Shown one piece after another: positions 22,907 through 35,400 of a stretch of 51,947 nucleotides of DNA. The notes below the pieces were generated by a model. It ran no database searches, was not told the DNA's origin, and saw nothing but the letters and a program-made list of their open reading frames with translations. Every line of letters begins with the position of its first letter. Position 1 is the first letter of the stretch. The position numbers were made by a program, and so were the translations under genes. The stretch comes from Branchiostoma floridae (Eukaryota > Chordata > Leptocardii > Amphioxiformes > Branchiostomatidae), in NCBI RefSeq assembly GCF_000003815.2, contig NC_049984.1, positions 18,088,128 through 18,140,074 on the forward strand. Reading direction: 5' to 3'.

Positions 22907-25900
22907 ATGAAAGATAGAATGGAGGATATCCAGCTGCAGGATGTGATGGGGAGTCAGGGGACCTGTACCGGAGTGCTTCACACCGATGTTGTCATCATAG
23001 GTATGGTCATCAAGTCTTTCGCGCATCTAGAACTTTGAAATTTTCTTGGTGTTATATTGTTTTTAACCTATATTAAGTTCACGGTTTTTGCTACTCAAAT
23101 AAAAATACTCAAAGGCAGTCACATGGCTTAAGAATCTGTGTGCACTTGCAGCTAGCAAATAAGGATTCCTGCCATTATTCTGGTACATCATATTTTGATA
23201 ATGCCTGTTTGTAGCTGGCCAGTACTACATGTAGTTAGCTTAAGACATGGACCAAATAGTAACAGTAACATTACATTGTTATTGTGAACCATTACTGAGG
23301 TCTAGCTAGGTTGACCTAGGTTGACCTAGGTGAAAGGAAAATGTGCTTGTGGTTGCCACTTTTCTTTATTAAATTCTTTGCTGGTGTATGTATCAGAAAC
23401 GAATTGTAAAGACTGTTAGATATTTGGTACATGATTATGCAATATTCATATACAGTGAAACCTGTCCGAGCAACCACCTGGCGCAGGCCTGCCACCGAAG
23501 GACATATTGAAACAGTCCCGTCCATTTTTACATAGTTAAGACCCCCTCCCGAGCAGCCACCTGTCTTCCCCAACCAGCAACCACTTTTTTACAGTCCCAA
23601 AGGGGCAGTCAACCTGCCCCCACCAACCAAAATTGCAAATGTATCAGGTGTTGATTAACAAGACATCTTTGGAACATGTGTCTGAATGTCTTGTTTTCAT
23701 GGTTAGCCTTAAGAGATTGCCTCTCCTTACTTTCTATACATGTGTAACAAAGTTGTTCCCCTGTTGTTTTACAGGAAATGGTCCCTCAGGTATCTGTCTG
23801 TCCTACCTGTTGTCAGGGAACTGGCCTTACGTGAATAACCACCCCCATCCCAACCCCTTCCTGGAGCGCAAACTGAGAGAGAATTCAGACTGTTCCATAC
23901 TTCAGCAGGTAATTGTGCAGTTACAACTTGTCCAATGTTTAGAATTCTTATTAAATCCTTAAAATTCAGGAAAGCTGCTGCCGTGCCATGTGCCTGCCGA
24001 GCTGGTGTGTTATGTCGAAGGGCAGTTACACCGACTACTGTAAATGCAGAAATTTTAGCGGTGGTTTTACGTCCATATCTTTCGCGCTGCCAAGTCACCA
24101 CGAACTTAAAACCACTGCGAACATTTTTGCTATGGCAGTAAGAGACTACAGTGCATGGTGCTACCGCAAACTTAAAGCTAGTACTTTTTCCTGCTACCAT
24201 GAAATTAAATCCCTGCGAACTTACGCTAACTTACTGTATGCATCTACAGTATATAGATAGAGAAATTTCAGTAGGCCTTCTGTGCAGTGAACATGCTACA
24301 TTAAAGCTGCAATAATGCAGGACAAATGTTCTTTTACAGCAGTGTTTCAAACTCATGCCCCATAGCCTTAAATAGGTAAATTTAACTTTTTTTGGTTGAT
24401 ACCCAAAGTTGTTAATATGCAAAACTTGACATTGTTGCCATCAGGACCTGCAGTACCTGTCGGAGGGGCTAGAGGGCAGATCTAACAACCCGGTTGCCCT
24501 GCTGATGGACACCCTGTGCCACCCCAACGCAGACCTGGGAATGGATGAACCCTCCTGTCTGCAGTGGAACCACCATCCAGCTCGGAACATTCCACATGTG
24601 GTCTTGGGGAGGGGACCACCAGGAGGGGCATGGCAGGTAAGGGTCACTGGAAATTATGCACATATAGGGTTGTTTTGCACATAAAGATATCAAATATCCT
24701 ACATACAAATTTCATATCCTTTCCGAAGAGCAATCTTACACAACACACAGGATTCTGATGCAAGGTTGACCAAACATACGATTCCACGATATTACTGCAA
24801 GACACAGAACATCAACATACAAATTGCAACTGACGACATTATATGATGTGAACTTTATTGCACGACAATTGTACACAGTACAATTTATGGCAGCAACTAT
24901 TACATAAAGTACAAATCTGTTTGTAGCAACTAGTCTCTTAAAATCAGATGTACTTGATTCAAGAAATGTGAATAACTTATGACTTAAAATATTATGTCTA
25001 GAACAATCCATGACGAAGTGGAATTCATCTTTAATTCGTTCTGGACAAAACGTTATAATTGTATCATACATCAGTCAGTCAGTAAGTCAGTCAAGGGTTA
25101 ATGTTTGTTGTTGTTGATAGCTGACTTTGTCACCAATTATTGACTTAATTAATGAAATGATCTACTGAAAACAGTTCACCAGCTGGGCTGATGGAGTCTT
25201 GAGCATATAAACTATGTACATTATGGGCTAAGTGTGTCCATATATAATTATATTTCTATCAGGATATGGATGGATCCATGCTGACCCTGAGTCTGGGAAA
25301 CTGGATGGAGTTACCCCAGATGGACTTCAGACAATGGGCACAGCACCACAGAAGGTTAGTCTTCTCACTATCAACTAATAACAGGATTTATAATAACTAT
25401 GGACATTTGAAGACTTACATGTAAATAAGTTTATCTTCACAATCAGCATGAGTACATGTTCTAGCATAGCCACGATGCAGCACGTGACTTGGTGATAGAT
25501 TTTATCATGAAAAGAAAAGTAATATGATTACACCATAACATGATAAATGGGAATGTGCCATTTCTAACACATCATAGAAAACATTGATTGAAATAACATG
25601 ACAACACTCTTGATTGCCTATTAAAGTACAAATGTTTGGGCAACTAGTATAGTGTGGTGTAGTTTGGATTAGAGCATACATGTATATTGTACAAAGGAAC
25701 TCACAATCACAACGAATAACCCGGGAAATAGATGTTCTGAGGTATGAGATTAGCGAATGTAGGGATTTTGAAAAAGCAGCTTTATTCATGTAACCTTACA
25801 TGTAATACCAGTACTATATATTGCATATCCACAGACCCCCTAAGTGCCATTAATCGTCCTATCTTTACATGTGTAATATTGCTGTGTTAGACTCATCTTA

Positions 25901-28386
25901 GCGAGTTTGAATGACACTTTTTGCTACCACAGTGAGAGGAAGAGGACTTGCATGCGATGTGGCCAAACACACTGCATTAGCTTGACAAGGTAACCAGCCA
26001 AATTCTGGTTACGCCGGTCTGGTCGTCCTGAAATCTGTCCACTTCCTTAAAGTCTCTCTCTAATCACTATTGGGCCTTGTTTCCTCTCAGACTTCTACTG
26101 AACATCCCCCCTCCCCCTAACAATCTTTATGTCCTATGGGTTCCCTGTTTCACTACTTTATTTCAGTTGATGTGTCTTTGAATCAGATTTGTAAATGATC
26201 ACATGAACATTGCTAACCTCTTTGTGGGTTGGTCTGTAACTTATAATGTATAGTAAGGCTGTGTGCTGATACAGGTACAATACTATGAAAATACTTGAAT
26301 CTGTACATTCACCTACATGGATACTGCGACTAAAATGTGCATTTCCTACCATAAAGATGTTAAACTGGAAAATGATGGAAACATTTCTAGCTTTTGGCTC
26401 AAAGATCATCTTGCAAGAGTAGGTTATATGTATGAGATTCAGAATGTCCAGATTAACAACCGTAATGACATATGCACCCAATAGATTTGCTGTAATGTTA
26501 CTCCACCAACTTAATTCATCATTGTACCATGTGATTATCATATAGTCCAATAGTTACGGATTTGACCTCTTTTCCCCTGTCTCCCTTGTCATTCACGTAT
26601 AGAAACTTTTAATCCTGAAAACAGATCCTGATGTGACTTATACATGTAATGAACAGGGCCAACCTACTAATTTGTAACTGCCATTCAGTCACAACTTGGG
26701 ACATGCATGTTTCTCACAAAATTCAGCTTCCTTGATACTGAAAATGCCACGATCTACAATAAATATGACTGCAACATTAGTGGTACTGATTTTTTTCTGA
26801 ACAGTCATGTCAATGAGGTTAAGAATGTTAAATTTACCCCCCTCCAGATCTCAGCACGGTGGTGTAAACTGCGCCCGCCAGGACAGGGCGTACATTTCGG
26901 ACGTGGCGCAGTACTACAGCGACTACGTGAAGCACATGGGCCTGGAGAAGAACTTCCTGGTGGGGTCGACAGTGACGTCTGTCCGTCGGCTGGTGGTGGA
27001 CTGTGCCTTCATCAACCAGGAGAGTGGGGAACAGGAGGCCTCGTGTCAGGTATACAGGCTGTCATCTGTGGTTACATAACTGTGCTAGTGTAGCAATCAT
27101 TTATCAACACAGCAAAAGTGCTTTTGTAAGGTCTAACTTCTTTTGAATAGACAGCTTTAAAAGAGACTTGGTCCAACAATATAATTATAAAGAATTGCTT
27201 CTGACATGGAAAAAAGCTATTTCCCTTTGAAGCAAATGCTTAGGTTGTGTCACCATAAAGCTTGTTTCATATGTCGTAACATACATAGCTTTATTGAGCA
27301 AATTGAGGTAATTTTTGTCATGGTCGTGTTGTTCAGGATTCTACTGTCCTGTAGCCGAAAAAGGTCACAGTATATTTCAGTTCCTTCATAGCCATACTAC
27401 AAATTGAGGAGGAAAGCATAAAATGTATAAACATGTATGTGACATGTACTTCAGTATACAGTTTGCAAATGATTTTTAAATTCGTTTACATCAGCACTTT
27501 GATGATGTTTACTTTTACAAGTTTGACATTGTTTTGTTGAACAATGCAGCTCCACCGGCCAGAGTGCTGCCGGAAGAACATGTGGGAAGTCAGAGGCGTC
27601 CTTCAGGCCGACGACCTCCAGCAGCCATTTTGTTACCACGCACCCCATGTTGTCATGGCAACAGGAACCACCGACATCCCCAACAGGCTCGACTTTAAGG
27701 GAGACAATGACAATGACGTTGTAGTCCACGACCTCAGGGAAATCGAAAAAGCTATAGCAAACAAAGAACTTGACGAACACTCTGATCCGGTAATGGTCGT
27801 TGGGGCGGGTCTCACTGCGGCGGATGCCATCTTGTGTCTGAGGTCTCGTAAGATCCCCATTGTCCACGTGTTCCGTAGAGATGTCAAAGATCAGGGCCTG
27901 ATATTCAAGACCCTCCCAGACGGTTTGTACCCGGAGTATCACACGGTGTATCAGATGATGAAGAGTAAGGATGGGTACCCGGGGTACAAGAGCTATCCCC
28001 GGCATGAAATACTGGAGATGAGGGCTGGCAGGAAATGCGTTCTTAAGGGGCCAGTAAGGAGATGTCTGATCGGAAGGATGATAGATTGTCCCGAGAAGGT
28101 GGTCCATGTCTCAAAAGTCCTTGTCCTCATCGGTGCAAGGCCGAATTTGTCTTTCTTGGGGAACAATGGGATGGACCTGGCCGTAGACAGTACCAAACAG
28201 GTCTCTTGTAAGAAGAACCCCATAGATGTGGATCCCTACACATTTGAGAGTGCCAGGGCACAGGGGCTGTATGCTGTGGGGCCTTTGGTAGGGGATAACT
28301 TTGTCAGGTTTGTAAAGGGAGGACCTTTGGGCATTGCAAGTCATTTGGTGAAAACAATGATGGACAGTGACGCTACCATGATGTAA
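22907..28386 (+). CDS. OSGIN: OSGIN-family protein (oxidative stress-induced growth inhibitor 1/2-like), 516 aa
   Basis: Six exons: 22907-23000, 23775-23908, 24445-24636, 25263-25354, 26848-27049, 27550-28386 (stop TAA). All phases agree and the sum is 1551 nt. The chosen ATG at 22907 follows a possible 5' UTR exon with acceptor near 22810; an in-frame ATG at 22919 is an alternative. The N-terminal FAD-binding glycine motif is IIGNGPSGI (residues 30-38). Further blocks are IPHVVLGRGPPGGAW (about 125-139), YYSDYVKHMGLEKNFLVGS, and the ATGT motif (275-278). A second dinucleotide motif is VVGAGLTAAD (321-330), followed by CLRSRKIPIVHVFRR. The order and length match vertebrate OSGIN1/OSGIN2 (about 480-560 aa), putative flavin monooxygenase-fold proteins tied to oxidative stress and growth restraint. 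The C-terminus has the pattern YAVGPLVGDNFVRF-KGG. Enzymatic activity is not established for the family. The gene converges on NBN. Confidence 0.93.
23312..23327 (+). promoter_or_regulatory. Candidate nuclear-receptor DR4 element in OSGIN intron 1
   Basis: TGACCT-AGGT-TGACCT places two half-sites (reverse of AGGTCA) with a 4-bp spacer, the geometry bound by LXR/TR-type receptors. It arises within a 10-bp tandem repeat (AGGTTGACCT), so chance is possible. No functional evidence. Confidence 0.3.
24044..24250. mobile_element. MITE with TACTGTAAATGC-type ends (family B)
   Basis: Begins TACTGTAAATGCAGAAATTT, contains inverted copies of AAGTTCG(C/T)GGT-like blocks (CACGAACTTAAAACCACTGC and CCGCAAACTTAAAGC), and ends ACTGTATGCATCTACAGTAT. 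Related copies lie at 41261-41449, 42895-43085 and 49472-49685. It is in OSGIN intron 2. Confidence 0.65.
24738..25071 (-). pseudogene. Degraded LINE C-terminal fragment
   Basis: The minus strand has CPERIKDEFHFVMDCSRHN, a decayed version of the CxxC...DExHFxxxC motif of the LINE tail at 9285-9695. It lies in OSGIN intron 3. Tail boundaries are unclear. Confidence 0.55.
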
Positions 28387-29500
28387 ACCTGGCTTGTCCA
28401 CTGGAAATATTAATTGGTCATTTCCAGAGGTAGAATCTCTAACAGTTACTAAATTCGCTCATCCTATATCTCTATTAGGATCATGTTATGCTTAGCATAT
28501 ACATGTAGTAGAGTGGACTCATTCCTCAGCTGACATTTATCACACCAGTCATCCCTCAGTAAGACATCTGGAGCCACATAGTTCTAGTTAAGAACTTTTA
28601 TTCCAGTTAATCAGGTTGTGCTTAGTAGATAGATGTACATGTTGTAATAGTAAGAAGTGCAAGCTGCAACTTGTCTCCTTGTACACTGATATCTTAACTA
28701 CCACAACCACATTTTTAAACTCTGATCTTTTTGATGTAGTGCAACCCTGGCCTTTCCATGAATGTTGTAGATATTTTGTATGTTTTGTTGTCAAGTTTCC
28801 TTTGTTTGGAAAGACCAGGATAACTGTTGTGTGTGTGGCTATGTCAGTGTCAGGATTGTACAAGAAAGACTGCCAGTAATAATGACTGTAAAAGAGAATA
28901 ATTACATACAGTAAGTGGTGGAATTTGTCAGTCATTTACTCTATAAGACATTATTTACACATGATATACTTGTGCAACTATAAGATATTTGTAAAAGTTG
29001 TTTTACTTTTACTTTTGTTTGCTTAACATCTTATTTGCAAGGGGTCTTTTTGACCATACATTTTTGTACTGTGTACAATGTCAATGTGTCATCCAGGATG
29101 GATATAGTTGAACTTTCTGTTTGGTGTATTTATGACTGGTTTATGACATGTTTTGTGTATGACTTGTTTAATTCTTGATCAAATTCATGTTTAAGTATAA
29201 CATATTGTGATGCCAGAAAATAATATCTTACATGTGCTTATTAAAAATCCCCTTTTCCAATGGAGACAATCTAAATCAAGCTATCATGAAATCGACTTGT
29301 TTGACTATGCTGTATAAAGGGTATGTGAATGAAAGTTTGAGTATACATTGTACATGTAGATGTATAATATTGATAGTACCGGTTACTATGTACACCTTAG
29401 CACGGATGCAATTTTGTATACAAAACACAGAAAAGTCATTGAATTCAACACAGTATGCTTTTTTGTAGTTGGATGTGAATGTCAGAATAAAAATTTTCCT
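28387..29500 (+). other. Presumed OSGIN 3' UTR
   Basis: AT-rich sequence without splice sites or a convincing open frame. AATAAA at 29486-29491 is a reasonable polyadenylation signal and would give a 3' UTR of about 1.1 kb. Inferred only. Confidence 0.4.
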
Positions 29501-30073
29501 ACGGATTTTGTATCAAAGGCATTGTCTGGTCTCATCTTTTCCTTGTTTACTCAAACCTTTCTGTAGTAGAATGGACAGACAAGAAATGCCCTCATCAAGA
29601 AATGACAAAGTGCCTTTTTCACGCCGAGAAATATGAGTATTGTATGACTAAAATGTATGCTTTAATGCAACCTTTTCTCCCTATTTGTTCCACCCTGTGT
29701 CTTCAATGTGCAGTAACCTGAAAGAAGAAAGCACACGTGTTTCAGCAGATACTTCAGTTCTAAGACTTATTCACCTACTGTACTGTCACAATCTATAAAC
29801 ACACATGTATAAGTAACATTATAAATTCCATTGCTGAAAATTTGGCATTACACCAAAGCAAGAGAAGTTTATCAAACATCACTTCAAGTCTTCAACCTTT
29901 CCGTTTTCATGTTCAAGTTAACATACCAACTCAACAGTTACTAGTTATTATTTTTTATATACTGTGAACTCCCTGCAGAATACATTGCTAAGGATTGTGA
30001 TTGAATGTGTCAATCGTATGCATTAAGAATTTTGGACCATACCGCAAAATGTCTGAAAAACTGCCATGCAAAG

Positions 30074-30742
30074 TTAAAGGGGGATTCCACTCATGAAACG
30101 GGTATTTTTCCCATATATATTACACTCTTCGGAATACAAATGCACCCGACTTTTGACTAAATCACCACGACTGACTTTTCGACCAAACACTGTTCTAAAC
30201 CTATGAACCCCCATACGGGACCGCTTCCAATTCTCGGCTTTGACCTGACGTCACGGGTTTTCCAAATATGGGCATCCGCACAGATCAAAACACGAAGCAG
30301 ACGACAAAGTGTCATGGCGGACTCAGGCGGCCGTGGCTCAGACTAGTTCGACCCAGACTACATTATGCCATACGCATATGAGCCTGAACGTGATTCTGGA
30401 GAGTCGGAGAGTAGCGATGAGAACAATCAGCCTGCAGAAGCCTTTGCTGGGACCACCACGCAACCAGAGGCGGCATGAGACGGCCGGGATTACGAGACGG
30501 AGGGTTGCATGCATGCTAGCGCCAAGAAGCATATGGTGCAGATGCGATGACTACAACTGCAGCCTACAGTGTGTGAGTGTATGTGTTGCCACGACCTTCG
30601 TGAGCTGACAGATCCCGTGGACCACAGCAACCCCGATCGCAGCGGTATGGGCGTCGGGAGCGGCCGTAGCCAGCTGAAATGCGTCAAGCTACACGTGGAA
30701 TTCCATCCCGTCTCATGAGGTCTGCACTGAAAACTGCACTTA
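30074..30742 (+). mobile_element. DNA transposon end with broken P2X7-like cysteine domain
   Basis: The left end TTAAAGGGGGATTCCACTCA matches, inverted, the element end at 35013-35046. About 240 bp inside, a plus-strand frame starts with ATG (30314) and is broken by stops and frame changes. Readable pieces are FDPDYIMPYAYEPERDSGES, then WCRCDDYNC and, one frame over, CECMCCHDLRELTDPVDH. The WCxC...ECxCC spacing resembles the intracellular C-terminal domain of P2X7 receptors, which also occurs in many invertebrate and transposon-linked proteins. The identification is tentative. The element runs into an assembly gap. Confidence 0.5.
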
Positions 30743-30842
30743 NNNNNNNNNNNNNNNNNNNNNNNNNNNNNNNNNNNNNNNNNNNNNNNNNNNNNNNNNN
30801 NNNNNNNNNNNNNNNNNNNNNNNNNNNNNNNNNNNNNNNNNN
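30743..30842. other. Assembly gap (100 N)
   Basis: Exactly 100 unknown bases, the usual placeholder for a gap of unknown size. Confidence 1.
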
Positions 30843-32452
30843 ATCAGTCCGGACCTGCACCTGATCCTTTCTACCTGTACCTGAATTTTCTGTTCCAGTA
30901 CCCACCCCTAGTTCATACCATTGAAACTGTTCTGAAACTCATCTGGTAAAAGTTTTACCTACACAATATAAGTAAGCGAAAGACCAGCTTTTTTTAAAAG
31001 CTCTTGTTTGTATACCTGCACTGGTGCAGGTAACGTTGGAAATTACCTGCACCAGACAAATTTTACCTGCACCATTCTGAACTTAGTAAGTATGAATCAT
31101 ACTAAAATTTTTCAGGAACCTTTTTTCACTACAGTATATTACCTGATATGTTGTGCACCTAAAAGTTTTTAAACCTCGTTTCCGGTACTTTTTGTGTGAA
31201 GAAATGGACAGTTTTGTGATAACTTGTGCCACCAATTTAGTGTGAAAAGTTGGAAATGTTTGGAGGGGGGGCTGTTAGGGCAATACCAAGATCTGAAAAT
31301 AACCAGATTGAAACAAAATGGCAAGCAGTGTACTTGTTGCAATCTTTTAATACAAAAAAATATAACATTACAATTTACATGCATTTTTGTTTCTCCCAGA
31401 ATCTTACAACTGTCAGCGTACAGACAGTTTTCGTGCTGGGTCCACAAGAATCATCTTGGGAGATCAGTGTGGCGCGTGGTTCCAGCCTGTCCAGTCACCA
31501 AAATAAGACAAACTTATCCCTCTAAAGATGAGACTAATTACATAGGACATTTTCCTGTTAAGATATTTCGCCACCACATGTTCAATTGCTAAATTGATCT
31601 GACGTTAAACCAGAGAGTGATCTATAAATCTGTATTCTACTAACTTTTTACTGTTAGGGTTATCCATTCTTGTTAAGCTTGGGGTTAGAATTAGAATTAG
31701 GGCGAGGCTTTACTGCTAAAATAAAACAATCTTGATAACAGTGTTACACAGTTTCCACATTATTTGCACTATAACAGGTGCATTCAACCAAATGCGGACA
31801 TCTATCTACCTCACCTGTATAAATTTATCTACCTATTCATGGTTTATACAACAGGCCAAATAGAAACCTTGAACATATTAAGTATCCTTATTTTCATATT
31901 CCTTTGAACTAGATATACAGCAAGAAAGACATGTATATTATATCAATATACAATTACATTTCTGTGTAATTTTCAAAAATAGGCAGGGAAAACTTTGGTG
32001 GACACACATATATTGTTGTAAAACAGCATTTGTTTCTGACATATGTAGGCAGGATATTTATGAATAAAATGATCCACTGGATATACAATGGGAACTTGTC
32101 CTTATTAACATAATAATATAGCCTGTCATATAAAATCAGTATATCAGGATCTACCTGGATTTAAACTGAAGTATATGGGCTACTGCCAACATGTTCAAGT
32201 TGCATGTTCATGAATTAATATTTATATTTTCACATTTCTTGTGTCTAAGAGAAATAGGAGCAGCAGTTTTGAAACGTTCAAAACAGAAACTACATGTAGT
32301 TTTGTCATATAAAGCATGTATGCTAAAAAAACATAACAAAAATGAGAAAACATGACCATGAAAACAGTAGAGTTCCAAACGAGACTCGTTTACTAGCCTG
32401 TAAACCTTGAACGGTACTGTGCAATTGCAGTTTTATTGTCTGGCCTGGAAAG
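30843..32452. other. AT-rich region, no gene seen
   Basis: Holds CCTGCACC/GGTGCAGG inverted motifs around 30855-31075, possibly the other end of a small DNA element, then AT-rich sequence up to the last minus-strand candidate exon. No exon chain is supported. Confidence 0.4.
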
Positions 32453-35400
32453 TCAGGCTTTTGGAGCACCTAGCCACCACAAAACTCCCGACGCCTGTGT
32501 ATGACAGCCTTCAACACCTTTCTTTTTGAAAGTGTAGTCCTGTTTCTTCTCATAGATGTTTTTGACCACATAGTCTCCTAGCCTCTTACTGTAGTCCAAC
32601 CGCTGCCTTAGGTCAACTGCAAAGAATATATTCTGAAGTCAACAATGTTCTTGTGATTAAGATATTCATTGATGACAAAATAATACTAGGCCACATTTGC
32701 CTCATGACAATGACAATCATGAATAACAAGAGAGGCTGAAATTTACAAACTCCATCTCCCTTTCCATGCAAAAACTGACTCTTCCATGTCAACCTTTTGC
32801 TGAAATCGACCATACATGAACTATTAGTATGATCTTAGTATTACAACATCACCCAACTCCAAGATGGCTTTTCTGAATATAACATCCATCAAGCATGCAA
32901 AACACAAAACATGCAAGCAAGCAAGAATGGCTTCTGGGCTGCCTACAAAAGAATATATCACTTATAACAGTGCTTAGCACATTTCTGCACCCAATATATA
33001 TTACTGTACTGACTATAATTCTTAAATCGGATATTTGAAAGGTTTTAAATATAGATTTACACTAGCTACTATAGTAGCCACATATTCTTTTACATGCCAA
33101 AACAGAGAACATTTCTTATATTAATTTCAGAGTCACTCCCAGGAAAGAAGCAATTATAAGCTTGTCATGATAATGATTAAATTTGGCATGCACTACAAAA
33201 TCTGTTAGTGCAATAAATATTTTGGTTTGACTTTAAGGTATACCAGTGCCTAGTCCATTAGCCCAAATCATATACTTCTGTCAATCTTTTTTACCAGAAC
33301 AAGTAATCTTACCAAACATATCATGTCCCTTGACAAATCCAGTGTTGTCATTTTAAGAAATAAATATACATACATACATGTAAGTAGGCACATGAGGACA
33401 CTTTTCTACTAGTAATGACATTAAAAATTAATTACCTTTTGACTTGGGCTTTTCCTCGACCACGTCCTTCTCTTTTCTATCAAACAAAAACAGAAGTGGC
33501 AGTTATGCACCAGTTCATGCATAATTTTAAAGACATGGAACTCTATGACATTATTGCATGCTATGGAATTCTGCAAATCCTGCACTTCCGGTGGTGTCTG
33601 CTATCTTAGCCAACCTTGGGAACAATTTCTTGTAAATTGTACAACTACAGGCAGTCGAGTGACTACCAGACATTTTGGAATGTACACAAAAAGTTTGAAG
33701 ACCGTAGTTTTGGGGAATACAGAGATGTTAGCACTTGAATACAATGTAAAAGTTTGGTAATCGTATGTCAACAAAAATGGCGTGGCCGTGAACACTTCTG
33801 AATGCAAGGCCGATTTTGGGCCGAATGCAAGGACCGATTTCTCGTAAACGGTATAACTACGAGCTTAACAAAAGTAGTCGAGTCACTATCAAACATTTAG
33901 GAATGCACATAAAAAGTTTGAAGACCTTAGCTTTTCAGGATGCAGAGATATTATCACTGTAGTAAACTAGGTCATCATATGTCAACAAAAAATGGCGTCG
34001 CTAGCCGAAAACACTCTGAATGCAAGGTCAATTTCAGGCCCAATTTCTCGTAAACGGTATAACTACAAATTTAACGAAAGCAGTCGAGTTACTATCAAAC
34101 AGTTAAGGAATGTACACAAAACGTTTGAAGACCTTAGCTTTCCGGGATGCAGAGATTTTAGCACTGTAGTGAGAGCTGAAAGTAGTCGCTTGTCGCCATA
34201 CACGTGCATGTGACGTATGTCAAAACAAAAAATGGATAGCCTCAATAGCAGACTGACTACGCAGGTTTCATAAGGAGAATAATTTGCCAAAGGCAAGGGT
34301 TTGCTACCAGAGAGGTTGGTCGGCCGCGGAGGGGAAATGTGAATCTAATCGTGGACTGATTCCCTTGGCCAATTCCCGATTTTTTTCCCGAATTGTACGA
34401 TCCACGCACCCCCGTAGCAAGGCCTGGTGGAGGCTAAAAATGACGCCGCTAACAGTAAACACGCTACTTTCATGGTCAGTTTCGGGCCCAATATCTCGGT
34501 ACGCTGAGTGAGTGAGAGCAAACCGAAAACGGTAAAATTACTATCGGACATTTAGGAAGGTACACAAAAAGTCTGATGCTCAGCGAACCTCGGAATACAG
34601 AAATTTGGCAACTTTTTACGGACCATTCTGCTATCTAAAAATGACTATCTACATATTGGCAGATCGCTACAGAATGGCCCGCAAATAATGATTGGAACGC
34701 GTTTGCCTACCAGTTCTGATAGAGGTTGTGCACACATATTTAGTCTAGCCCTAAAAGCAATTCTGAGCATCTAACATCGAAATTTATGCCAGTACCAACC
34801 TTTTCAACTGGAAGAGTCCTTGGCGGCTTTGTCGATCCAGCCCGTCCGTAACACACCATGCGCATTGAATTCTGGGATTGTTGGTAAGGGACTAGCGGGG
34901 AATTCAAGAAGTCGATCGCTATAATGCACGCCCTGCGTTCAGGCTTCAACTCATGGTACATTTGACAAAACAAACTTGATTCAAGCATAACAATTTATTC
35001 TCTGATGAATTATGATACCCGCTTCTGGAGTGGAATGCCCCTTTAAGTACCAATCTAAAAGAATCTTTGCGCTTATCATTTCACACAGCTGCCTATGACC
35101 CTTCTGAATGATCCTACAATAAAACGAAGCCTCAAGTTTCTTACCTTTTTTGTCTCATAGCTGTGCATCACTACGTCATTGTAGGACTTAAAAAGTATAA
35201 ACTGAGGCAATAAAGGAAACAATTTTGTCAACCTGAGCTTCCTACATTTTGTATAAACATGTAGGTCTGTAGCCTAGGAAATTGACAAAATAAAAGAAGA
35301 CAATCATTGTGGGTCTCAGATTTGCCATTGACGATCATGCCACAACAGCAACCATGGCCAGTCACATGACCACCCTGTTGAAATGTACAGCCTCCTCCAG

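Noticed and set aside
22907-28386. Calling the plus-strand gene a classical flavin-containing monooxygenase
   Set aside because: The glycine motifs are shared, but block order and the IPHVVLGRGPPGGAW and VVGAGLTAAD-AILCLRSRKI regions fit the OSGIN family, and the FMO identifying sequence was not found.
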